DNA of 64,000 nucleotides, from the NCBI RefSeq assembly GCF_030815145.1, contig NZ_JAUSWJ010000001.1:2666001-2730000 (forward strand), written 5' to 3'. This document shows, one piece after another, positions 57,305 to 64,000 of the stretch. The DNA is from Kaistia geumhonensis. GTDB taxonomy: Bacteria; Pseudomonadota; Alphaproteobacteria; Rhizobiales; Kaistiaceae. How positions within the stretch are numbered: position 1 is the stretch's first letter; every line of letters starts with the position of its first letter. A model generated the notes under the pieces. That model worked only from the letters and a program-made list of their open reading frames with translations. It searched no databases and had not been told where the DNA came from. The position numbers were made by a program, and so were the translations under genes.

Positions 57305-58189
57305 ATGCAGCATCCCGTCAATCCCGAGGCGCTGGCCGCCTCGCTCGCCTGCTGGAGCGGGCCGATCGAACTCGCGCCGCTGCCTGGCGGCCTCACCAAC
57401 ACCAATTTCCTCGTCGAGGACGGCGGCCGCAAATATGTCGTCCGCATCGGCGGCGATCTGAAGGTGCACGGCATCGTGCGCTCGATCGAGCTCGCGGCCA
57501 GCCGGGCCGCCGCCGCGGCCGGCATCTCGCCGATCGTCGTGCATGCCGAGCCCGGCGCCATGGTGCTCGACTATATCGAGGGCAGGACGCTGACCCCCGA
57601 GGACATCCGCGATCCGCGCATGCTGGCGCGGCTGGTGCCGCTGATCCGCCACGCGCATCGCGACATTCCCCGCTTCTTCCGCGGCCCCGCGCCTATGTTC
57701 TGGCCCTTCCAGGTGATCCGCGACTACACGCACACGCTGGAGGAAGGCGAGAGCCACTATCTGCCGATGCTCGTGCGCCTGCTCGACGCCGCCGACCGGC
57801 TGGAGACGGCGGTCGGGCCGATCGAGCTCGTCTTCGGCCACAACGACCTGCTCGCCGCCAACTTCATCGACGACGGCACCCGGGTCTGGCTGGTCGACTG
57901 GGACTATGCGGGCTTCAACTCGCCGCTGTTCGATCTCGGCGGCCTCGCCTCCAACAATTCGCTGACGCCGGCACAGGGCGAATGGCTGCTGGAGCATTAT
58001 CTCGACCGTCCGGTCGACGACAGCTGCCGGCGCAAGGCGCTGGCGATGCAGGCGGCCTCGCTGCTGCGCGAGACGATGTGGAGCATGGTCTCCGAGATCC
58101 ACAGCAGCCTGCCGGTCGATTACGTCGCCTATACGCACGAAAATCTCAGACGCTTCGAGGCGGCGCTCGCCGCCTTCGAGCAGGCGTGA
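57305..58189 (+). CDS. Choline/ethanolamine-kinase-like phosphotransferase
   Basis: 294 residues, APH-type kinase fold. GGLTNTNFLVE near 28-38, catalytic loop FGHNDLLAANFI with H179, N180, D181, and LVDWDYAG with D198 and D200. This pattern is closest to bacterial choline/thiamine kinase-like proteins. The next gene, 10 bp on, is a dimethylglycine-dehydrogenase-like enzyme, so a methylated-amine alcohol is a plausible substrate, but not proven. Confidence 0.82.
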   Translation: MQHPVNPEALAASLACWSGPIELAPLPGGLTNTNFLVEDGGRKYVVRIGGDLKVHGIVRSIELAASRAAAAAGISPIVVHAEPGAMVLDYIEGRTLTPEDIRDPRMLARLVPLIRHAHRDIPRFFRGPAPMFWPFQVIRDYTHTLEEGESHYLPMLVRLLDAADRLETAVGPIELVFGHNDLLAANFIDDGTRVWLVDWDYAGFNSPLFDLGGLASNNSLTPAQGEWLLEHYLDRPVDDSCRRKALAMQAASLLRETMWSMVSEIHSSLPVDYVAYTHENLRRFEAALAAFEQA

Positions 58190-58199
58190 GGATCGGGAC

Positions 58200-60656
58200 A
58201 TGACGGCTTCCTCACTTCCGGGCTCGGCGAAGATCGTCGTCATCGGCGGCGGCATCGTCGGCTGCTCGGTCGCCTATCATCTCGGCGCGATGGGCCATTC
58301 CGACGTGCTGCTGATCGAGCGCGACCGGCTGACCTCCGGCTCGACCTGGCATGCCGCCGGCCTCGTCGGCCAGCTGCGCACATCGGCCAACATCACGCAG
58401 CTGCTCGGCTATTCCGTCGCGCTCTACCGGCGGCTCGAGGCGGAGACCGGGCAGGCGACCGGCTGGAAGATGAATGGCGGGCTGCGGCTCGCCTGCAATG
58501 CCGACCGCTGGACCGAGGTGAAGCGGCAGGCGACGACCGCGCGCTCCTTCGGCCTCGAGATGCAGCTGCTGACGCCCAAGGAAGCGCAGGACCTGTGGCC
58601 GCTGATGCGCGTCGACGATCTCGTCGGCGCCGCCTTCCTGCCCACCGACGGACAGGCTTCTCCCTCCGACATCACGGCAGCGCTGGCGCGCGGCGCAAGG
58701 ATGAAGGGCGTCACCATCCGCGAGGGCGTCGCGGTCACCGGCATCGCGGTCGAGGGCGGGCGCGTCGTCGCGGTCGAGACCGACCAGGGGCGGATCGGCT
58801 GCGAGAAGCTGGTGATCTGCGCCGGGCAATGGTCGCGCGCGCTCGGCGCCATGGCCGGCGTCAACGTGCCGCTCGTGCCGGTCCAGCACCAGTATCTCGT
58901 CACGGAGCCGATCGCCGGCGTCACGGCAAGCCTGCCGACGCTGCGCGATCCCGACCGGCTCACCTACTGGAAGGAAGAGGTCGGCGGGCTGGTGATGGGC
59001 GGCTACGAACCCAATCCCAAGCTCTGGGATGTCGATCCGCCGCCGGCGGATTTCGCCTTCCGCCTGCTCGACAACGATTTCGACCATTTTGAGCCGATCA
59101 TGACGGCGGCGCTCGGCCGCGTCCCGACGCTCGAAAGCGCCGGCATCCGCCAGTTCATCAACGGGCCCGAGAGCTTCACGCCCGACGGCAACTTCATCCT
59201 CGGCGAGGCGCCGGAGGTGAAGAACATCTTCGTCGGCGCCGGCTTCAACGCCTTCGGCATCGCCTCGGGCGGCGGCGCAGGCATGGCGCTCGCCGAATGG
59301 GTCGTGAAGGGCGCGCCGCCCTTCGATCTTTGGCCGGTCGATATCCGCCGCTTCGGGCGGCATCACCGCGACCTCTCCTTCATCCGCGCGCGGACGCTCG
59401 AGGCCTATGCGCGCCACTACACCATGGCCTGGCCGTTCGAGGAGGCGGAAGCCGGCCGGCCACTGCGCCGCTCGCCGCTCTACGACCGGCTGAAGACGGA
59501 AGGCGCCGTGTTCGGCGAGAAGCTCGGCTTCGAGCGCGCCAACTGGTTTGCCGACAGGGAAGCGGGCGAGGAGCCGCACGACCGCTATTCCTATGCGCGC
59601 GGCAACTGGTTCGCCGCCGTCGGCCGCGAGCACAAGGCGGCACGCGAGGCGGCGGTGCTGTTCGACCAGAGCTCCTTCGCCAAGTTCGAGTTCACCGGGC
59701 GCGACGCGGAAGCGGCGCTCTCCTTCATCGCCGCCAACGACGTCGCCCGGCCGGTCGGCCATCTCGTCTATACGCAGATGCTGAACGATGCCGGCGGCAT
59801 CGAATGCGACCTCACCGTCTCGCGCCTCGCGGAGGACCGTTACTTCATCGTCACCGGCACCGGCTTCGCCACGCACGATCTCGACTGGATCACCCGGTCC
59901 ATTCCCGAGGGGCTCAATGCGCGCGTCGCCGACGTCACCTCGGCCTATGCGACGCTGGTGCTCATGGGTCCCGAGGCGCGGCGCATCCTCTCCGCGATCA
60001 GCCGCGACGACCTCTCGTCCGCCGCCTTCCCGTTCGGCCGCGCCCGGTTCATCCAGGCCGGCGGCTGCCCGGTGCTGGCGCTGCGCGTCACCTATGTCGG
60101 CGAGCTCGGCTTCGAACTGCATGTGCCGACCGAATTCGCGCTGACGCTGTTCGAGGCGCTCATGGAGGCGGGACGGCCGCTCGGCCTGCGGCTCGCCGGA
60201 TACCGCGCGATCGAGTCGCTGCGCCTCGAGAAGGGCTATCGCGCCTGGGGCGCCGAGATCGGACCCGACCATTCGCCGCTCGTCGCCGGGCTCGGCGCCT
60301 TCGCGAAGCTCAGGAAGGACATTCCCTTCAGGGGCCGCGCCGCGCTCGAGGAACAGGCGGCGGCGCCGCTGCCCCGGCTTCTCGCCGGCTTCACGACGGT
60401 CGATCCCGAGATCGTGCTGCTCGGGCGCGAGACGATCTATCGCGACGGCGAGCGGGTCGGCTGGCTGGCCTCCGGCGGCTTCGGCTACACGATCGGCAAG
60501 CCGATCGGCTACGGCTATGTCCGCCGCGCCGCCGGCGTCGATCGCGACTTCGTCCTCTCCGGCCGCTACGCGCTGGAAGTGGCGGGCGAGCGCGTCGCCG
60601 CCGAGGTTCATCTCGACCCGCTCTATGACCCGCAGGGCACGAAAATCCGCGCCTGA
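58200..60656 (+). CDS. Dimethylglycine/sarcosine-dehydrogenase-like flavoprotein with GcvT domain
   Basis: 818 residues. FAD Rossmann motif VVIGGGIVGCS at 13-23, H51 in STWHAAGL, the residue that binds FAD covalently in dimethylglycine dehydrogenases, a middle FAO_M domain, and a C-terminal aminomethyltransferase GcvT domain for tetrahydrofolate (LRLAGYRAIESLRLEKGYR). It would demethylate an N-methylated glycine-like compound and pass the one-carbon unit to folate. GAGG precedes the ATG. Exact substrate unknown. Confidence 0.88.
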   Translation: MTASSLPGSAKIVVIGGGIVGCSVAYHLGAMGHSDVLLIERDRLTSGSTWHAAGLVGQLRTSANITQLLGYSVALYRRLEAETGQATGWKMNGGLRLACNADRWTEVKRQATTARSFGLEMQLLTPKEAQDLWPLMRVDDLVGAAFLPTDGQASPSDITAALARGARMKGVTIREGVAVTGIAVEGGRVVAVETDQGRIGCEKLVICAGQWSRALGAMAGVNVPLVPVQHQYLVTEPIAGVTASLPTLRDPDRLTYWKEEVGGLVMGGYEPNPKLWDVDPPPADFAFRLLDNDFDHFEPIMTAALGRVPTLESAGIRQFINGPESFTPDGNFILGEAPEVKNIFVGAGFNAFGIASGGGAGMALAEWVVKGAPPFDLWPVDIRRFGRHHRDLSFIRARTLEAYARHYTMAWPFEEAEAGRPLRRSPLYDRLKTEGAVFGEKLGFERANWFADREAGEEPHDRYSYARGNWFAAVGREHKAAREAAVLFDQSSFAKFEFTGRDAEAALSFIAANDVARPVGHLVYTQMLNDAGGIECDLTVSRLAEDRYFIVTGTGFATHDLDWITRSIPEGLNARVADVTSAYATLVLMGPEARRILSAISRDDLSSAAFPFGRARFIQAGGCPVLALRVTYVGELGFELHVPTEFALTLFEALMEAGRPLGLRLAGYRAIESLRLEKGYRAWGAEIGPDHSPLVAGLGAFAKLRKDIPFRGRAALEEQAAAPLPRLLAGFTTVDPEIVLLGRETIYRDGERVGWLASGGFGYTIGKPIGYGYVRRAAGVDRDFVLSGRYALEVAGERVAAEVHLDPLYDPQGTKIRA

Positions 60657-60716
60657 GATTGACCGCGTCGCTTGACAGCTTTCGCGGCCGGGTGTTGGAC
60701 AGGCTGAAACGCCTGC

Positions 60717-60736
60717 AATAACATAGAGTTATTCTA
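60717..60736 (+). promoter_or_regulatory. ICE-like AT-rich dyad overlapping the start of the iron transporter gene
   Basis: AATAAC-N5-GTTATT (60717-60733) overlaps TAGAGTTATTCTA (60724-60736), one mismatch from TAGAANNNTTCTA, the core of the rhizobial iron control element bound by Irr. TTGGAC (60695-60700) and TAACAT (60719-60724) could be the promoter. The transcript would then be nearly leaderless. Confidence 0.45.
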
Positions 60737-61777
60737 ATGTATCCGCTCTCGCGCCGTGCGCTTCTCAAGGGAGCCGCCCTCGGCGGCGCCGCGCTCGCCG
60801 CCGGCCCCGCGCTCATCGCCGCCGCTTCGCGGCCGGCGCGGGCCGCCGACGGGCCGCTGGCGCTCTATAACGGCCAGCATCGACCGCCCGTCGAGGCGCT
60901 GATCGCCGCCTTCACCGCGTCGACCGGGATCGAGGTCGCCGTCCGGCACGGCAGCAGCGCGCAGCTCGCCAGCCAGCTGATGGAGGAGGGCGCCCATTCG
61001 CCGGCCGACGTCTTCTGGTCGGAAGAGAGCCCCTCGCTCTTCGCCCTCGCCGAGAAGGGACTGCTCGCCCCGCTCGCTGCCGGGACGCTCGCCGCGGTGC
61101 CGGCCGAGTATTCGGCCAAGGACGGTACCTGGATCGGCGCCACGGCGCGCTGCCGCGTCGTCGTCTACAACAAGGCGAATGTCGATCCCGCGACGCTCCC
61201 GGCCTCCGTGCTCGATTTCGCCAGCGAGGCCTATGCCGACAGGGTCGCCTTCGCACCGGCGAGCGGCGCCTTCCAGCAGCAGATCATGGCGGTCATGATC
61301 CTCAAGGGGCGCGAGGCGGCGCTCGCCTGGCTCAAGGGCCTGCGCCAGTACGGCCGCGTCTACAACTCCGATTCCGCCGCCGTCGAGGCCGTCGAGAGCG
61401 GCGACATCCCGATCGCGCTCTCCAACAACTACTACTGGCAGGCACTGGCCCGCGAGATCGGCGAGGCCGACGTCCAGTCGGCGATCTACAATATCGGCCA
61501 TGGCGACCCGGGCACGCTCATCACCGTCTCGGGCGGCGGCGTCCTCAAATCGGCGAAGAATGCCGAGGCGGCGCAGCGCTTCGTCGCCTTCATGGTGAGC
61601 GAAGAGGGGCAGAAGGCGATCGTCGCGGCCATCGCCGAATATCCGCTGAGGCCCGGCGTCACCTCGCCCTTCCCGCTGACGCCCTTCGGCGAACTGGACC
61701 CCGCTCCCGTGACGCCGAACGAGCTCGGCGACGCCGAGGCGGCGCTGGCCCTTCTGCGCGAGGCGGAACTGGCTTGA
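60737..61777 (+). CDS. Iron-type ABC substrate-binding protein (Tat signal)
   Basis: 346 residues. Twin-arginine signal SRRALLKGAALGGAALAAG, then the FutA/FbpA-like body PLALYNGQHRPPVEALIAAF and VYNSDSAAVEAVESGDIPIA, ferric-binding family 1. No strong ribosome site. It overlaps the permease by TTGA. Ferric iron is the likely ligand; thiamine or another anion cannot be ruled out. Confidence 0.88.
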   Translation: MYPLSRRALLKGAALGGAALAAGPALIAAASRPARAADGPLALYNGQHRPPVEALIAAFTASTGIEVAVRHGSSAQLASQLMEEGAHSPADVFWSEESPSLFALAEKGLLAPLAAGTLAAVPAEYSAKDGTWIGATARCRVVVYNKANVDPATLPASVLDFASEAYADRVAFAPASGAFQQQIMAVMILKGREAALAWLKGLRQYGRVYNSDSAAVEAVESGDIPIALSNNYYWQALAREIGEADVQSAIYNIGHGDPGTLITVSGGGVLKSAKNAEAAQRFVAFMVSEEGQKAIVAAIAEYPLRPGVTSPFPLTPFGELDPAPVTPNELGDAEAALALLREAELA

Positions 61778-63387
61778 GCGACACGTTCGGGGAACTGGCC
61801 GAGATCGCGGCGGCGCCGCGGCCCCGCCGGGCCCGCCGGACCCGCGCGCTGCCGCCCGCCATCGTCGCGGCGGCGCTGATCCCGATCGCTCTCATCGCGC
61901 TGCCGATCGTCTATGTGCTGATCCGCTCGGCCGATGCCGGCTGGACGGGCATCGCCGCGGAGCTCTTCCGCGAGCGCACGCTGATGCTGTTCTGGAACAC
62001 CAGCGTGCTGACCTTCTCGGTCACCGGGCTGGCGCTCGTCATCGGCGGCGCCGCGGCCTGGCTCACCGAGCGCTCCGACCTGCCCGGCCGAGGCCTCTGG
62101 CGCGTGCTGTTCTGCCTGCCGCTCGCCATGCCGGCCTTCGTCGCCTCCTTCGCATGGAAATCGATCGGCCCCTCCTTCCAGGGGCTCGGCGGCGCCATCC
62201 TGATCCTCTCGATGGAGAGCTTCCCGCTCGTCTTCCTGCCGCTTGCCGCCGCGCTGAGGAGCATGGACCCGGGGCCGGAGGAGGTATCGCGCTCGCTCGG
62301 CCACGGGCCCGGCGCCACCTTCCGCAAGATCGTCCTGCCGCGCGCCCTGCCGGCGGCCGGCGGCGGGGCGCTGCTCGTCGCGGCGCATATGCTCTCGGAA
62401 TTCGGCGCGCTGTCGCTGCTGCGCGTGCAGACGCTGACGACGGCGATCTTCCAGCAATACGAACTGCAGTTCGACAATGCGAGCGCGGCCGTGCTCTCGG
62501 CCATGCTGATGCTCTTCTGCCTGCCGGTCGCCTTCGGCGAGATCCATCTGCGCGGCGCCGAACGGCGCGACAAGGTCGGCCGCAGCGCCGTGCGCCGCCG
62601 GCGCGAGCAGCCGCTCGGGCCGTGGCTGTGGCCGGCGCTCGGCTTTTCGGCCATCGTCTGCGTGCTGGCGCTCGGCATTCCCTTCGGCCGCCTCGGCTAC
62701 TGGCTGATCCGCGGCGTCTCGGCCGGGCGCGGCATCGAGGCGATCGGCCCGGCGCTCTGGGGCTCGCTCAGCCTCGCGCTGCCGGGCACCATCGTCACCA
62801 CCATCGTGGCCCTGCCCCTGGTGCTGCTGGCGCTGCGCGGCGGCGGGCGCATCGCGCGGATCGCCGAGCGGCTGCCCTATGTCGTGCACGGCCTGCCGGG
62901 CCTCGTGGTGGCGCTCGCGCTCGTCTATGCCTCGATCCGCCTGCTGCCCGCCGTCTACCAGACGCGCGCGGTGCTGTTCGCGGCCTATGCCATCCTGTTC
63001 ATGCCGCTGGCCCAATCGGCGCTGCGCGCCTCGGCCGAGCTGGTTTCGCCCGAGATGGAGGATGTCGCGCGCACGCTCGGGCGCGGCGCCCTTCGGGCTT
63101 TCGTCTCGGTGACGCTGCCGGCTCTGGCGCCGGGCCTCGGCGCCGCGCTCGCGCTGGTGGCGCTCGAGCTGATGCGCGAGCTCACCGCGACGCTCATTCT
63201 GGCGCCGACCGGCGTCGCGACGCTCGCCACCGAGGTCTGGTCGCTGACCAGCGACGGCGCCTATGCGGCGGCGGCGCCCTTCGCGGCGGCGCTGGTGCTG
63301 ATTTCGGGCCTTCCCGTCTATGTCTTCACGCTGCGCACGCTCGACCCCGGCGGGCGGGGCCGCAAGAGAAGGCCGCGAACTGGCTAA
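61774..63387 (+). CDS. Fused ABC iron permease (FbpB type)
   Basis: 537 residues with two permease halves, about twelve helices, and two EAA-type loops, GPEEVSRSLGHGPGATFRK and SPEMEDVARTLGRGALRAF. It starts at TTG, with TTGA overlapping the previous stop. No ATPase gene follows within the window, though FbpC normally comes next. Confidence 0.9.
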   Translation: MSDTFGELAEIAAAPRPRRARRTRALPPAIVAAALIPIALIALPIVYVLIRSADAGWTGIAAELFRERTLMLFWNTSVLTFSVTGLALVIGGAAAWLTERSDLPGRGLWRVLFCLPLAMPAFVASFAWKSIGPSFQGLGGAILILSMESFPLVFLPLAAALRSMDPGPEEVSRSLGHGPGATFRKIVLPRALPAAGGGALLVAAHMLSEFGALSLLRVQTLTTAIFQQYELQFDNASAAVLSAMLMLFCLPVAFGEIHLRGAERRDKVGRSAVRRRREQPLGPWLWPALGFSAIVCVLALGIPFGRLGYWLIRGVSAGRGIEAIGPALWGSLSLALPGTIVTTIVALPLVLLALRGGGRIARIAERLPYVVHGLPGLVVALALVYASIRLLPAVYQTRAVLFAAYAILFMPLAQSALRASAELVSPEMEDVARTLGRGALRAFVSVTLPALAPGLGAALALVALELMRELTATLILAPTGVATLATEVWSLTSDGAYAAAAPFAAALVLISGLPVYVFTLRTLDPGGRGRKRRPRTG

Positions 63388-63463
63388 GTCTCGCCTCAAT
63401 TATCGAGCACGACTTGTGAGGCAAGGCCGCGCATACGGCCCTGCATGCCTTTGGGAGGCGTGC

Positions 63464-63489
63464 CGCTTCCAAAAAGAAGCGCGCATTTT
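63464..63489 (+). terminator. Terminator-like hairpin after fbpB
   Basis: CGCTTC-CAAAAA-GAAGCG (6 bp) followed 4 nt later by TTTT, 77 bp after the permease stop. Short stem, weak prediction. Two smaller stems precede it at 63425-63440 and 63443-63462. Confidence 0.35.
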
Positions 63490-63598
63490 AAGTGATTTTT
63501 AGCCATGATCGACCGTGTGCGTCCGATCATCGGCGTGTCGCGGAGTTGCCGGCGGAGGATCCGGAAGGGCGGGCTCGACACCAGGTCTGAGGGGTAGC

Positions 63599-64000
63599 AT
63601 GACACCACCTGCGAAATCAGCGGCGCTGCGATCCGCTTCGAACGGCGATCTCGAACCTTCCGACGGCGTGGAACAGGCGCGGGCCCGCATCCTTCCGCCC
63701 CGGCCCGTGGCCCGGCCGCCCGCAAGGGGCGAGGCGCGAACGGACGACCGTCTCATCTCCTTCCCGAGCTTCGAGGCGAGCCGCGCGCCGCGCAAGCCGG
63801 TCCCCGCACCGGCCGCGCCCGAAGCCGCTCCGGATCTCGGGGCCGAGCTCGAAGCGGCGCTCATGAACGACCTCGAGTCGATGGTGGCGCTGTTCGACCA
63901 GGCGGCCCGGGACGGCAACGCGTCCGATTCCAGGGCGGCCGCGCCGTCCGATCCGGACCAGGAGGCGCTGGAGCGCCTGCTGGTCAGCATCCGCCAGGGC
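63599..64000 (+). CDS. Unrecognised protein, 5' part only
   Basis: ATG at 63599 with GAGGGG 4 nt upstream; 134 codons run to the window edge without a stop. The visible part is rich in Ala, Pro and Arg, likely disordered, with DDRLISFPSFEASRAP and an acidic helix LGAELEAALMNDLESMVALF. No signal peptide or membrane helix is seen. I do not recognise the family. Confidence 0.65.
   Translation, partial: MTPPAKSAALRSASNGDLEPSDGVEQARARILPPRPVARPPARGEARTDDRLISFPSFEASRAPRKPVPAPAAPEAAPDLGAELEAALMNDLESMVALFDQAARDGNASDSRAAAPSDPDQEALERLLVSIRQG

Overview
The window is about 64 kb of high-GC DNA with strong G/C bias at third codon positions. Several gene clusters point to an alphaproteobacterium of the Hyphomicrobiales (Rhizobiales): ahcY-ptsH-EIIA-hprK-chvG-chvI beside pckA; tsaB-rimI-fur-plsC-miaB-phoH-ybeY-corC-lnt-xre-metK-trmB; rimP-nusA-ylxR-infB-rbfA-truB-rpsO-pnp; and addB-murU-tsaE/amgK-divL. 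I cannot name the genus from sequence alone. No rRNA, tRNA, CRISPR array, transposase or prophage gene was seen.

Left part, 1-38.97 kb: mostly core genes, nearly all on the minus strand. It opens with a cut addB, a MurNAc-recycling pair (a MurU-like uridylyltransferase and a TsaE-AmgK fusion) and a DivL-type kinase whose phospho-acceptor histidine is a tyrosine. A perfect CtrA-type site lies between ahcY and divL. Next come S-adenosylhomocysteine hydrolase, the reduced PTS (HPr, EIIA, HPr kinase), the ChvG-ChvI envelope-stress two-component system and, on the plus strand, a HugZ-like protein and PEP carboxykinase. After a Tat-exported nitroreductase-like protein come the translation/RNA operons (pnp, rpsO, truB, rbfA, infB, ylxR, nusA, rimP) and a twelve-gene housekeeping run from tsaB down to trmB.

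Right part, 39-64 kb: accessory catabolic and uptake genes, mostly on the plus strand. (a) A LacI-family regulator faces a CUT1 sugar transporter without its own ATPase, an MDR dehydrogenase and a TIM-barrel isomerase; a clear promoter plus an 18-bp palindromic operator precedes it, and a second TIM-barrel isomerase lies opposite. (b) MgtC-like protein, an entericidin-like lipoprotein of 44 residues and a glutathionyl-hydroquinone reductase. (c) A purine module: adenine deaminase, a BMP-family nucleoside/purine ABC importer and a creatininase-family hydrolase; a Rhizobiales-type palindromic repeat lies inside the transporter operon. (d) A membrane diguanylate cyclase. (e) A choline-kinase-like phosphotransferase coupled to a dimethylglycine-dehydrogenase-like flavoprotein. 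(f) An iron-type ABC binding protein and fused permease with an ICE-like dyad at the start codon and no ATPase gene in view. (g) The first 134 codons of an unrecognised protein.

Common themes: dense operons with ATGA overlaps, several TTG starts, three of them overlapping the previous stop as TTGA, and numerous perfect short palindromes at promoters that suggest specific regulators. Long ORFs antisense to real genes are composition artefacts of the high GC content.
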